Counted from the first letter of the stretch, positions 8,927 through 17,486 are shown. The stretch is DNA of 64,000 bases from Kitasatospora sp. NBC_01266 (GCF_036242395.1 NZ_CP108458.1:8308001-8372000); one strand, 5' to 3'. Notes: generated by a model from the sequence alone, not told the origin. Program-made: numbers and translations.

Positions 8927-10135
8927 TCAGCCCTCGGCCGGCAGCTCGTAGATGTGGTCCGGGGTGATGACGGAGGTGATCGCCTTGGCGATGATGGTGC
9001 TGGGCTCGAAGCCGTCGTGCAGGATGTCGGTGTTGATCAGGATCACCATCGTGGCGTCCTCCTCCGGCAGGTACATCGTGACGCTCTCGTAGCCGGGCAG
9101 CGACCCGTTGTGCCCGATCCAGCCGTGGGTGTTGAACAGGCCCAGCCCGTACCCCGCGCCGTCGAACCCGGGGACGGGGATGAACTTCTCCCGCTCCGCC
9201 TGGGTGGCCGGGGAGAGCAGGGTGCCGGTGGCGACGTCCTTGGCCCAGTGGTGCAGGTCGTGCAGGTCGGAGATCATCGCGCCGGCCGCCCAGCCCCAAC
9301 TCGGGTTCCAGTGCGTCGTGTCGGCGATCTCACCGGTCAGCGTCTGGTTGGTGTAGCCGTGCGCGTGCGGCTTCGGGAACTCGGCGCCCTGCGGGAGGAA
9401 GGTGCGGCCCAGGTGGGAGGGTCCGGTGACGTGCTGCTGGATGAAGTCGGCGAGCGGCATCCTGCCGAGCTTCTCCACCAGCAGGCCGAGCAGGATGTAG
9501 TTGGTGTTGGAGTACTGGAACTGGGTGCCCGGGGGGAAGACGTTCGGGTTGCGGAAGGCGTACCCCAACAGCTCCTGCGGCGTGAACGGCCGGGTCGGGT
9601 CGCTGAGGAAGGCCTGCACGAAGCCCGGGTCGGCGCTGTAGCTGAACAGGCCGCTGCGCATCTCGGCCATTTCACGGATGGTGATGTGGTCGCCGTCGGG
9701 GACCCCGTCGAGGTAGGCGGAGATCGGGTCGTCCAGCTTGACCAGTCCCTCGTCGACCAGCTCCAGCACGGCGGTGGCGGTGAAGGTCTTGGTCTCGCTG
9801 CCGATCCGCATGTTGAGGTAGGGCTTCATCGGTGCGTCGGTCGCGGTGTCGGCCACCCCGGTCGACCTGATGTAGCTGCCCCGGCCGGGAAACCACAGAC
9901 CGACCGTCACACCGGGGACGTTGGCCTCCTGTTGGGCCTGCGCGATCGCCTTGTCGAGGCGGGCCGTGAGTTCGGGGTCGAAGCCGTGCGGGCAGTCGTC
10001 CGCGTACGGGTCGGCGGTGGAGACGGCGGCCGCCGGTGGGGCGGCCTGGGCCTGGGGCGCGGCAAGCGCCAGCGGGGCCAGGGTGGAGAGGGCGAGGAGG
10101 GCGGTGGCGAGTCGGCGGGCGGGGGCACGGCGCAT
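8927..10135 (-). CDS. Secreted D-alanyl-D-alanine carboxypeptidase / beta-lactamase family serine hydrolase
   Basis: This 402-residue protein starts with a classical signal peptide (MRRAPARRLATALLALS, ending near AQAAP). The penicillin-binding fold motifs are intact: SETK (nucleophile Ser and Lys), YSN and HNG. It therefore should form an acyl-enzyme outside the cell, most likely trimming cell-wall peptides; a beta-lactamase or esterase role is possible. It is a second member of the fold in this window, but unlike the frameshifted one at 5177 it reads through in one frame. It ends against the immunity gene at a shared terminator. Confidence 0.9.
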   Translation of the reverse strand: MRRAPARRLATALLALSTLAPLALAAPQAQAAPPAAAVSTADPYADDCPHGFDPELTARLDKAIAQAQQEANVPGVTVGLWFPGRGSYIRSTGVADTATDAPMKPYLNMRIGSETKTFTATAVLELVDEGLVKLDDPISAYLDGVPDGDHITIREMAEMRSGLFSYSADPGFVQAFLSDPTRPFTPQELLGYAFRNPNVFPPGTQFQYSNTNYILLGLLVEKLGRMPLADFIQQHVTGPSHLGRTFLPQGAEFPKPHAHGYTNQTLTGEIADTTHWNPSWGWAAGAMISDLHDLHHWAKDVATGTLLSPATQAEREKFIPVPGFDGAGYGLGLFNTHGWIGHNGSLPGYESVTMYLPEEDATMVILINTDILHDGFEPSTIIAKAITSVITPDHIYELPAEG

Positions 10136-10290
10136 GGCAGGACGTCTCTTCCGGGGTGAGGGGACCTTGCTTCAGGCAAGGTCACCACCTGCCCCGGCTG
10201 CGGATCCCGCGTCCTGGCGCGCCACTCGGCGAGTCCACCCGGACGGGCCTGCTGCCGCAGGCCTCGCCGACGGGCCACCGACACGCCGCT

Positions 10291-10350
10291 CAGTGCCCGA
10301 GCACGCCGGTCAGTGCCCGAGCACGCCGGTCAGTGCCCGAGCACGCCCGC
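10291..10350. repeat. 20-bp tandem repeat, three copies
   Basis: Three head-to-tail 20-bp units start at 10291, 10311 and 10331, differing only in the last bases of the third. The third copy contains the final codons of the small secreted protein at 10330-10548; the first two lie beyond its stop. The repeat thus duplicates the 3' end of a gene, including its last residues. Confidence 0.85.
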
Positions 10351-10548
10351 GAAGTCGGTGCCCAGGTTGGCGAGCTTGGTGAGGTCGCCCAGGTCGGTGA
10401 TGCCGCCGACCGGGATGCTGTAGGTGTGCTGCTGCTTCGAGGGCGCCGGGTACGCCGGGTCGCCGGCCGCGCATGCCGAGGCGGTACCCGCCAGAGCGGC
10501 GGCGGTGAGCAGGACGCCGGTGACGGTGAGTCGGATCGCGGTACGCAT
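10330..10548 (-). CDS. Small secreted protein, possible lipoprotein
   Basis: This 72-residue protein has a positively charged start, a hydrophobic core (LTVTGVLLTAAALAGTASAC) and a cysteine at about residue 26. That cysteine could be a lipobox (ASAC) or simply follow a Sec cleavage site. The mature part is about 46 residues with TYSIPVGGITDLGDLTKLANLG and no known fold. A strong GGAGG site lies six bases before ATG 10548. The stop lies inside the 20-bp tandem repeat. Related short exported proteins are frequent in Streptomyces; the function is unknown. Confidence 0.75.
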   Translation of the reverse strand: MRTAIRLTVTGVLLTAAALAGTASACAAGDPAYPAPSKQQHTYSIPVGGITDLGDLTKLANLGTDFAGVLGH

Positions 10549-10725
10549 CTGGTCCTCCGGGGGTGGGGTGTGGCCGTCCTGATCAACGGCCGGTGACCCG
10601 ATCGGTCACGCGAAGGCGGGCGTTTCACCAGGTCGGGGGAGTCCTCGGGATCAGGCGTGGTGATCCGCCACGGTGATCCGTTATTCGGTGGCGGGTTGCG
10701 GCGCCGAAACGGCAGGGTGGGGCGG

Positions 10726-11271
10726 ATGGACGTCGAACTTGTTGCCACCACCGCCGAGGACCGGCCCGTGCTGGCGAATCTGCTGCAGCTGTACCTGCAC
10801 GACTTCTCCGAGTTCCAGCCCATCGAGCTGACCGCGCACGGCACGTACGACTATCCCTACCTGGACCGGTTCTTCGGCGACCCGGACCGCGAGGCGTACC
10901 TGATCCGGGTCGGCGGCCGGCCGGCCGGGTTCGTGTTGGCGCGGTGCGATATCGCGGGGGACGACGGCGCCTGGAACGTCAGCGAGTTCTTCGTGGTGCG
11001 GGGGCAGCGCGGCAAGGGTGTGGCCGGGGCGGCCGCGCGGCTGCTCTTTCAGCGCCATCCGGGGATGTGGACGCTCTCCTACCTCCAGCAGAACGCGCCG
11101 GCGGCCCGGTTGTGGCCGGCGGTGGTCGCCTCGGTGGCCGAGGGGCCGGTGGCGCGGGTCGAGCAGCTGCCGCCGGCGGTGACCGAGGCCAGGTACCGGC
11201 TGCGGTTCGAGGTGGCCGCCGGTTCCTCGGCCACCGAGGCCGTGAGCGGTGGGCGAGGAGCGGCGGGATAG
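10726..11271 (+). CDS. GNAT family acetyltransferase-like protein
   Basis: This 181-residue protein shows GNAT strands: IRVGGRPAGFVLARCD, then NVSEFFVVRGQRGKGVAGAAARLLF, which holds the acetyl-CoA pyrophosphate loop RGQRGKGVA (about residues 88-96). ATG 10726 is used because it follows a GGGTGGGGCGG ribosome-site-like stretch and leaves no extra N-terminus. The C-terminal tail after about residue 160 is Ala/Gly-rich. The acceptor is unknown. Confidence 0.82.
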   Translation: MDVELVATTAEDRPVLANLLQLYLHDFSEFQPIELTAHGTYDYPYLDRFFGDPDREAYLIRVGGRPAGFVLARCDIAGDDGAWNVSEFFVVRGQRGKGVAGAAARLLFQRHPGMWTLSYLQQNAPAARLWPAVVASVAEGPVARVEQLPPAVTEARYRLRFEVAAGSSATEAVSGGRGAAG

Positions 11272-11280
11272 GCTGCGTCG

Positions 11281-11496
11281 ATGCGTGCGGAACTGGTGGA
11301 GTCACAGGGGCCCGAGCCGCTGCTGCCCGGCCTGGCGGCCGAGGAGCGGCTGGTGGCGCGGGTCACCTGTCGTGGGTGCGGGCGGCTGCTGCACGACCCC
11401 GAATCGCGGATGCTCCGGCTGGGCCCGGGCTGCCGCCACACCGGCGAGCCGGTGCGGCGGCATGTGGTGGAGCAGGACGCGCTGCCGGGTCTGTGA
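11281..11496 (+). CDS. DUF6011-like small zinc-binding protein
   Basis: This 71-residue protein has the pattern CRGCGRLLHDPESRMLRLGPGC, i.e. a CxxC pair and a third cysteine in a GPGC turn, as in small DUF6011-type proteins of actinobacteria. These cysteines probably hold one zinc ion. It starts 9 bp after the acetyltransferase stop and is likely co-transcribed with it. The biological role is unknown. Confidence 0.7.
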   Translation: MRAELVESQGPEPLLPGLAAEERLVARVTCRGCGRLLHDPESRMLRLGPGCRHTGEPVRRHVVEQDALPGL

Positions 11497-11595
11497 GCCG
11501 GGCGAGTCCGGCTGGCCTTGGCTCCGGTGGGCGGTGACTCGGGCGGGCTGTGACTCCGGCGCGGGCGCAGGCACAGGCGCTGGGTTGGCGGTGCG

Positions 11596-11970
11596 TCAGA
11601 CTTCCAGGTCGGCCTCGATCTTGGCGAGCTGGTGCCGCGCCATCGCCAGGTTGGCGCGGCGCTTGTCGAGCGCGAGGTAGAGGAAGAGGCCCTTGCCGCT
11701 GCGGCTGGTCAGCGGCCGGATCAGGTGGTACTGGCTGCTCAGCGAGATCAGGATGTCCTCGATCGCGTCGTTGAGCCCCAGCATCTCCATGGTGCGGAAC
11801 TTGGCCCGCACCACGTCGGTGTTGCCGGCCGCCGCCACCGTCAGGTCCAGGCCGCCGCCGCCGTCCACGGTCCCGAGCGCCATTCCGCTGCTGTAGTCGA
11901 CCAGGGCGGCGCCGATGGCGCCCTCGATGTTAGCGATCGCCTGTCGGAGCGAGTTGTCGGCGTCTGCCAT
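11596..11970 (-). CDS. Roadblock/LC7-like domain protein (last gene of the cluster)
   Basis: This 124-residue single-domain protein has the roadblock fold pattern: an N-terminal helix, DYSSGMALGTVDGGG, and the long strand ISLSSQYHLIRPLTSRSGKGLFLYLALD. Bacterial roadblock proteins, as in MglB or the conservon CvnB proteins, dimerise and regulate small Ras-like GTPases. Here no GTPase is adjacent. It is the last gene of a minus-strand run (14013 to 11596) with two other roadblock proteins and one DUF4388-like/winged-helix protein. Confidence 0.85.
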   Translation of the reverse strand: MADADNSLRQAIANIEGAIGAALVDYSSGMALGTVDGGGGLDLTVAAAGNTDVVRAKFRTMEMLGLNDAIEDILISLSSQYHLIRPLTSRSGKGLFLYLALDKRRANLAMARHQLAKIEADLEV

Positions 11971-12035
11971 GGTGATCTCCTGAAGGGGTGTTGAGTGGGT
12001 GAGTTGGTCGGGAAGAGGAGGACGGGGAAACCGGG

Positions 12036-12470
12036 TCAGCCGGCAGGGGGGTGCGGCTCGCCGCCGTGCAGCACCTCGCTCAGCCGCTGGGCCGAGCGGC
12101 GTGCCTCCAGGTGCAGGCGGCCGATGCTCACATCGGGGTGCGAGAGCAGGGTCAGCACGCAGCCCGGCCCCGCCGCGTAGGTCGCGATGTAGCCGTGCTC
12201 GCCGCGGAACAGCGACTCGCGGAAGCCGCCCTGGCCGGTCGTGTCGGAGAGCCGCTGGGCCACCCCGAGCGCGGTCGCGGTCAGTGCGGCCAGGCTCTCG
12301 GGGTCGGTGCCGTGGGTGTCGTGGGCGAGCAGCAGGCCGTTCACGCCGGCCACCAGGCCGCCCGCCAGGTGCGGCACGCGCTGGCGCAGCACGCGCAGCT
12401 CGGCGAGCAGGGTGCTCTCCAGGAGCGCGAGTTGGTGCCGGTCGGGCCGCGGCTTCAGCATCCGCCTCAT
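12036..12470 (-). CDS. Roadblock/LC7-like domain protein with N-terminal helix
   Basis: This 144-residue protein has an extra N-terminal helix (RHQLALLESTLLAELRVLRQRVPHL) before the roadblock strands VNGLLLAHDTHGTDPESLAALT and FRGEHGYIATYAAGPGCVLTLL. It should dimerise through this fold. The gene sits 65 bp upstream of the third roadblock gene and 34 bp after the DUF4388-like gene, so the four genes probably form one operon. Its sequence differs from the other two roadblock proteins, so they are not recent copies. Confidence 0.8.
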   Translation of the reverse strand: MRRMLKPRPDRHQLALLESTLLAELRVLRQRVPHLAGGLVAGVNGLLLAHDTHGTDPESLAALTATALGVAQRLSDTTGQGGFRESLFRGEHGYIATYAAGPGCVLTLLSHPDVSIGRLHLEARRSAQRLSEVLHGGEPHPPAG

Positions 12471-12504
12471 GACCGGGTGTGCGGGGCAGCGGGCGGGGCG
12501 AGGG

Positions 12505-13482
12505 TCATGGTCGGGCCTCCAGTGCGGTGCGGACGCGGATCAGCAGGGCGATGTCCGGTTCGGTGGGTGCGGAGCGCGGCGGCGGGGTTCGCGCGGTGGC
12601 GTGCCGCAGGGTGGCGCCCGGGACCCGGCGGACCGGCGCGTCGCGGGGGAGCGGTACGAGCAGCGCGGCCGGTACCGGAGCTTCAACTGGTGCGGCCAGT
12701 AGGGGCGGTGGGGCCGGTGCGCGCAGCGCGGCCGGTGCAGTCGGTGTGGCCGGTGCGCTTGGTCCGGGCGATGCGGCTGGCGCGGGTGGTGGTGCGACCG
12801 GCTCGGCGGTCGGCGTCGCGATCAGGCCGGCTGCCGCCAGCTGTCGGACCTCGACGATCGTGGCGTAGGTGGAACGCCCCAGCAGCCGGGCCAGTTGGGC
12901 GGGCGTGCGGCGGCCGTCGGCGAGGCCGAGCAGCTCGCGCCGTCGCGGGCTGGGGGCGAGGGCACGGTGCGCAGCTCCGGCGCGGCGGACGGGGGCGGTG
13001 TCCACCTGGGGCCAGGGCCAGATCCGCTCCAGCCGGTCCCGGCGGCGCACCGCCTCGCGCCGCAGCAGTCTCGGGTCCACCTCGTTGACCGGGCCCAGCC
13101 AGTGCCGCACTCCGGGTTCGAAGCGGGTGGTCAGCGAGCGCGGACCGAGGGCGAAGTACGCGGCGTCGTGCAGGGCCGCGAGGTGGCACACCTCCAACTC
13201 GCCCTGGGTGAGCGAGCCCTGGGCGACGAGCATGTGGCCCACCAGGCAGTGCTCGGCGAACCGGTCCAGGGCGTGCCGCCAGCAGTTCGGCGCGACCCGG
13301 CCGCAGCGGGTCAGCAGGGTGCCGAGGTCGAGGGAGTGCGGGCTGTCCGCGTGGACGACGGCGCCGTGGTCCAGGTAGAGGGTGCCGGTCTCGGTGTGCA
13401 GGGCCCCGGTGGCCCGCCCGTCGGCCAGTTGCTCGATGGCCGGGCCGGGTGGCTGCCAGTGGCGTGCTTGTGGTGTGCTCAC
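12505..13482 (-). CDS. DUF4388-like (PATAN) domain plus winged-helix protein
   Basis: This 325-residue protein has three parts. Residues 15-50 (ADGRATGALHTETGTLYLDHGAVVHAD) match the start of DUF4388/PATAN domains, used as adaptors in bacterial signalling. Residues about 180-225 (RRELLGLADGRRTPAQLARLLGRSTYATIVEVRQLAAAGLI) resemble a winged helix. The last 100 residues are Pro/Ala-rich and probably disordered. It lies among roadblock genes, so a role linking a roadblock complex to gene control is plausible but unproven. Confidence 0.7.
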   Translation of the reverse strand: MSTPQARHWQPPGPAIEQLADGRATGALHTETGTLYLDHGAVVHADSPHSLDLGTLLTRCGRVAPNCWRHALDRFAEHCLVGHMLVAQGSLTQGELEVCHLAALHDAAYFALGPRSLTTRFEPGVRHWLGPVNEVDPRLLRREAVRRRDRLERIWPWPQVDTAPVRRAGAAHRALAPSPRRRELLGLADGRRTPAQLARLLGRSTYATIVEVRQLAAAGLIATPTAEPVAPPPAPAASPGPSAPATPTAPAALRAPAPPPLLAAPVEAPVPAALLVPLPRDAPVRRVPGATLRHATARTPPPRSAPTEPDIALLIRVRTALEARP

Positions 13483-13590
13483 ATCCTCAGCTCCCGTGCG
13501 TGGGGGAAGAATCGGCGGCTGCGTCTGGCGCCGCCCGACCGCCCGGTGGTGCGGCTGCCCGGGCGCGCGGCTCGGGTGGCAGGCGGCGGG

Positions 13591-14013
13591 TCAGCCGAGC
13601 ACCAGCTCCTCCGCGAGCGCCTGCAGGCGCAGCCGGGCACCTGCCAGATTGGCCACCTCGCGGTCGAGCCACAGGTGCAGCAGCAGTCTGCTGTCGAAGA
13701 CCGTGCCGATCAGCCGGAACAGGTGGTAGCTGCGCTCGGTGGTGAGGATCAGGTCCTGCAACGGCAGTCGTGGATCGCTGGGTTCGGCGAAGCTGAGGCT
13801 CTCGGCGGCCAGTCTGACCAGGTCGGTGGCCTCGGCGGCGGTCGCCTCGTGGTCATCGGCCGGGCTGTCTCCCGCCGTGCCCAGGGCCAGACCGCTGCCC
13901 CAGTCGAGCAGGCCCGCGCCGCGCGCGCCGGCGATTCGCATCGCCGCCGACAGGCAGTCCTCGATCCCCGGCACCTGGGCTCCTTCGGGATGGTAGAAGT
14001 CGCGGGAGTTCAC
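13591..14013 (-). CDS. Roadblock/LC7-like domain protein (first gene of the cluster)
   Basis: This 140-residue protein has the roadblock pattern: IEDCLSAAMRIAGARGAGLLDWGSGLALG, a helix, then LILTTERSYHLFRLIG and LLLHLWLDREVANLAGARLRLQAL. The last helix resembles the C-terminus of the protein at 11596 (KRRANLAMARHQLAKIEADLEV), so they may be distant relatives or partners. It is the first gene of the minus-strand run; no histidine-kinase or GTPase gene of a classical conservon is present nearby. Confidence 0.8.
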   Translation of the reverse strand: MNSRDFYHPEGAQVPGIEDCLSAAMRIAGARGAGLLDWGSGLALGTAGDSPADDHEATAAEATDLVRLAAESLSFAEPSDPRLPLQDLILTTERSYHLFRLIGTVFDSRLLLHLWLDREVANLAGARLRLQALAEELVLG

Positions 14014-14421
14014 GGCTCGGCGACCGCCGTCCGGCTCATGGACGGCGGCCGAGCCGCATGGGTAGGCCGAGTTGGACGGGGTCGGCCGCGCCGCATGGGG
14101 CCGACCGCCACGACGTGTCGCTCAGCTGCCACGGAAGGTTACTGAGTGCAGCGTGCCGTATGACAATGCCGTTGGCATATTTACTACCTCAGCGAAGCTT
14201 TTCGGCCAACCGTGGCGCACTTCCGACGGCCGACCGCAGGGCTCGGGCTTCGGCGGTTGCACTGCCGGGCGCCGACGCGAACTCGGCCACCAGCACCGGG
14301 TGGTTGGCTGATTCCGCGTTCCTCGAACGGTGCGGGCGCCCTGGTCGGCCGGATCTCTGGGATGCTCCGGGGCAGCGTTTTTCGAAACGGCTGCTCCGGC
14401 GCGCCCGCACCGCTGGGCGGG
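14014..14421. other. Intergenic stretch upstream of the roadblock operon
   Basis: No gene is supported here. It should carry the promoter for the minus-strand roadblock run. A small dyad ATGCC-GTT-GGCAT lies near 14166-14178, just outside a weak minus-strand TTGTCA box (14160-14165), and could be an operator, but this is weak evidence. Confidence 0.35.
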
Positions 14422-15954
14422 TCAGCCGCGCAGGTGCCCCAGCACGGACCGGAACGCCTGGCGCACGGCGTGGCGCGCCTGCTCGGTGTGATCGATCGTC
14501 TCGAAGCCGTGGTGGGCGAGCGGCACGTCGACCACCTCGACGTCGGCACAGCAGATCGTGGCGGCGGTGAGGAACTCCTCGACCGTGGCCGCGATCTGGG
14601 CGTTCTCCAATTCCACCCGGGTCAGCACGACGGGCAGTCGACTCGCGCTCGCGCCGCCGATCGAGGCCGCGGGGCGGAACCGGGACTCGGCGAGCCCCCA
14701 GTTCGGCAGCGGTGCGAGCACGGGGTAGCTGGCCGCCACACAGCGCAACCAGGCCGGCGGTGCGGCGAGCCAGTCCGCCGACAGCAACCCGCCGCCGGAG
14801 AAGAACCAGAGCGCGACGCGTTCCTCGTCGACCCGTGGATCGGCCCGCACGAGTTCGACCGCCTCGGCGATGTCCTCGGCGGACTGCTCGAAGTCGCCCA
14901 GCCCGTGAAGTCGGTGATCCACCGTCACGCCGATCGCACCCAGGCTTGCCGCGTACCGGGCATAGCCGAGAAAGGTCTGGCTGTCGCGTGGCGTGGACGG
15001 CGCGTCGCGGGGGACCGGGCCGCCATGGACGAAGACCACGGCTGGATAGGCTCGGCCGACTCGGCCTACCGGGCCCGCCGCATCCGGCAGATGGAGGTCG
15101 ACCCGCCCCACCCGCTCGCGACGGCACTCCGGCACGTCCAGCAGGAACTGCCGGGCTGGGGCGGGCTGTTCGCCCGCCCGCGCGGTGATCCGGTGGCCCT
15201 CGCCCGCGGCGGCGCGGAGCAGCGCCGTGGCCAGTTCGTCGGGGGTGGAGAGCATCGGCCAGTGCCCGGTGGCGAGTTCGAGGAAGCGCACCCGAGGCTC
15301 GGTGAGGACCTGGAAGCGCGGATCCCCCATGGCCACCACGGTCTCGACCATGGCGATGCTCGCTCCGTTGGCCGTGCACAGGATGCCGGTGGCCGGCAAC
15401 TCGGCGGCCACCCCGGAGAGTCGGAGCGGTTGGGTGAGCGTGCCCAGCGGCTGCGGTGTGGCGAGCCGGACCAACCGGTCCAGCGCCTCCTCGGGGACAC
15501 CGGCCAGGCTGCCCCAGAGCGGCCACTCCTCGGCCGGCGGCGGGGGGATCCGCCGGCCGTCCCCGGTCGCCGTGGCCCGCCGCAGCAGCAGGTCCCGGAC
15601 CGCCGGGTCGGGCACCAGGTCCAGCACCGAATCGCCGTCCTGGGGCAGGCCCGCGTCCAGGTGGACGATCCGGGCGATCCGCTCCGGGCGCCGTTCGGCG
15701 GCGCCCAGCACGGGATGCATGCCGTGCCCGTGTCCGACGAGCACCACCTTTGGGGAGGGCACCTGGTCGATCAGCCGCAGCAGGGCGGCGATCTGCGTCT
15801 GCAGGTCGAGGTCGTCCGGCCCGTCCGGCTGGTCCGGCAGCTCTGTGAGCGTCACCGGGAACACCTGGGCCCCCGACTCCCGCAGCCGGGTGGTCACCTG
15901 CCGCCAGATCCAGTCGCCGGTCCAGGGGCCGGGCACCAGCACGAATGCCGTCAT
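14422..15954 (-). CDS. Double alpha/beta hydrolase fusion; N-terminal nucleophile lost
   Basis: This 510-residue protein contains two alpha/beta hydrolase domains. The first (about residues 1-250) resembles EstC/MenH-like hydrolases (VLVPGPWTGDWIWRQV) but its nucleophile elbow reads GHGHG, with glycine where serine is expected. The second (about 285-510) has an HGGP oxyanion motif and an elbow WFFSGGG that keeps serine. So one domain is probably catalytic and the other structural or binding. ATG 15954 follows a GAGGAG site. Upstream is a promoter with the 19-bp spacer typical of MerR-family control. Confidence 0.8.
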   Translation of the reverse strand: MTAFVLVPGPWTGDWIWRQVTTRLRESGAQVFPVTLTELPDQPDGPDDLDLQTQIAALLRLIDQVPSPKVVLVGHGHGMHPVLGAAERRPERIARIVHLDAGLPQDGDSVLDLVPDPAVRDLLLRRATATGDGRRIPPPPAEEWPLWGSLAGVPEEALDRLVRLATPQPLGTLTQPLRLSGVAAELPATGILCTANGASIAMVETVVAMGDPRFQVLTEPRVRFLELATGHWPMLSTPDELATALLRAAAGEGHRITARAGEQPAPARQFLLDVPECRRERVGRVDLHLPDAAGPVGRVGRAYPAVVFVHGGPVPRDAPSTPRDSQTFLGYARYAASLGAIGVTVDHRLHGLGDFEQSAEDIAEAVELVRADPRVDEERVALWFFSGGGLLSADWLAAPPAWLRCVAASYPVLAPLPNWGLAESRFRPAASIGGASASRLPVVLTRVELENAQIAATVEEFLTAATICCADVEVVDVPLAHHGFETIDHTEQARHAVRQAFRSVLGHLRG

Positions 15955-16281
15955 GATCGTCTCCTCGTACGCCTTGGTTCGCTTACGGGCACGGTAGGAA
16001 CTCCCCTTGAAGGAGGTTCAAGCCGTGTCCGCCGAGGATCTGAACCGCTGCGGCCTTGCTGATTGACCCAGCGGCCATGAACGGCTCCAGTCCGGTGCTC
16101 CGCAAGGGCGAGGGTGTCGTGTGCTCCCGTTGCCGTGGCGATCTCCAGGCCGAACTCGTCGTCCTCGTTCTCGGAGTCCTGGCTTTATACGTGAGTTGTG
16201 GGTTCTGGCACAGATTTTGGGGAGCGGTCGCAGAGGATGACAGGTTCGTTCGATTACAGGGGGCGGCGACCTCGGGGACCG
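15955..16281. other. Intergenic region upstream of the hydrolase
   Basis: Apart from the predicted MerR-type promoter, nothing is recognised. Open frames on the plus strand (16056-16385 and 16198-16713) overlap the broken minus-strand gene at 16282-16692 and look like shadows. Confidence 0.4.
15991..16021 (-). promoter_or_regulatory. MerR-type promoter with 19-bp spacer upstream of the double hydrolase
   Basis: On the minus strand TTGAAC (16016-16021) and TACCGT (15991-15996) are separated by 19 bp. The spacer overlaps an imperfect dyad, GAACCTCC...GGGAGTTC. Overlong 19-bp spacers with a central dyad are the hallmark of promoters activated by MerR-family regulators, which twist the DNA. The hydrolase start codon lies 37 bp downstream of the -10 box. 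No MerR-family gene is visible nearby. Confidence 0.6.
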
Positions 16282-16692
16282 TCAGCGTTCACGCGTTCTG
16301 GTCCACCACCAGCGGGTCGTCGCCCACTCGTTGTAGTTGGGCTCCGGCAAGGTGCGGCGCCCGAATTCCTCATCGATACGCGTGATCAAGCGGCCCAAGT
16401 CCCGTTTGGCTCCGGGCGGAAGGTACAGCATCGCCCACTCGAGGTCATCACGGGCATCTCACACCCCGGGCGATTCAAACGCGGAGGCGTCCAGGTAGCG
16501 TCCGGGCTCCTGAAAAGCCCACTCGAAACACGAGAGTGCCTTGGCGACCGCGTTGGGCCACATCTCCTGGTCTTCGACCCGGCGGATCGCTGCACGAGTC
16601 CGCGCGGAGACACCGGGGACCCTCAGAACCGGATACCGCCATCGTGGCCGCCACCGCTCTGCACGGACGACCTTGGGACGCCTACGCGGCAT
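16282..16692 (-). pseudogene. Hypothetical protein interrupted by one in-frame TGA
   Basis: One frame reads 77 codons from 16692 (MPRRRPKVVRAERWRPRWRYP... to ...RYLDASAFESPGV), meets a TGA, and continues in the same frame with well-structured sequence, ARDDLEWAMLYLPPGAKRD then LPEPNYNEWATTRWWWTRTRER, to a stop at 16282. Both halves look protein-like and total 136 residues. The family is not recognised. A single nonsense mutation is the simplest reading; nothing supports selenocysteine insertion. Confidence 0.5.
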
Positions 16693-16866
16693 CGCCCTTT
16701 CGGATCAACATGAGGCCATCCTGCCACGGCTGGGCACTTGCATGCACTGGCGATATGCCAGCCGCAGCAGGGGTTCTTCTTCCTACTGTCCGGTTCTCGC
16801 GCAGCTCCTGGGGAACGTCGCAAAGTGTTACTGGAGAAGGATCATCTTGCGGAGTAGTTCGAATCC

Positions 16867-17486
16867 AGCGCGGCCGTAGATCTCCACGCCTGGGTGACGG
16901 ACCAGCCACGCAGCCAGCGGCCCGGCCCCACGCGTCGGGAGCACATCGACCACACGATGGTCTTCGACGCTGGTCAAGACGGTGGAGTAGGTCTGGCCGC
17001 GACGGATCGCCAAATCGTCCACGCCCAGCACACGCGGCGTGCTGAACGCGGGATCGGGCAATGCCATGACCCTGCGCAGCAAGGTCATCCTTCCCGCGCC
17101 GAAGCCCAGCTGGGCTGCCAGCCGGGCGCCGGCCCGACCGGCCAGCGCGAGCCCCACCCGCTCCAGGGCATGGTTGAGCCGAGTGGTGAACCGTGCGTAC
17201 GGGGCAGACAGTCGCGAGAACCGCTCAGCAAACGTCCGACGCGGACAGTCCGCCGTCCCACAGATGAAACGCCGGACCACCAACCGAATCACGAAGCCCT
17301 GCTCAGCGAGCGGAAGATCCTTCGGCCTGCGGAGATAGCGGTCGTGCACCCGGTCCGAGAAGCGGCCACAGTCCGGACACTCCTCGCCGGCCACCCGGCC
17401 ACCCGGCCCCGCGCCACCGCCTCGACCTCCACGTCGTCGATCCCGTCGAACACGAGTGAGTCCCAGGACGATGCGTTGGTCTGCAT
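16867..17486 (-). pseudogene. ISL3-family transposase, N-terminal remnant
   Basis: The N-terminus reads SSWDSLVFDGIDDVEVEAVARGRV in one frame (start about 17486) and then continues in another with the zinc-finger region CPDCGRFSDRVHDRY, CGTADCPRRTFAERF and the start of the DDE domain PRVLGVDDLAIRRGQTYSTVL. A frameshift near 17400 and loss of everything after HPGVEIYGRAG make it dead. The matching C-terminal half of an ISL3 transposase lies at 20257-20740, but in the wrong order for a simple split, so local rearrangement or two separate elements are implied. Confidence 0.75.

Noticed and set aside
11596-14013. Classical conservon (cvn) operon
   Set aside because: No kinase-like, DUF742 or GTPase gene is present; only roadblock and DUF4388-like proteins are found.
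14189-15526. Large antisense frames across the double hydrolase
   Set aside because: Low-complexity Arg/Gly/Ala sequences without motifs; the minus frame 14422-15954 shows two clear hydrolase domains.
16282-16692. In-frame TGA as selenocysteine codon
   Set aside because: No hairpin typical of a SECIS element and no selenoprotein family resemblance were seen; a nonsense mutation is simpler.
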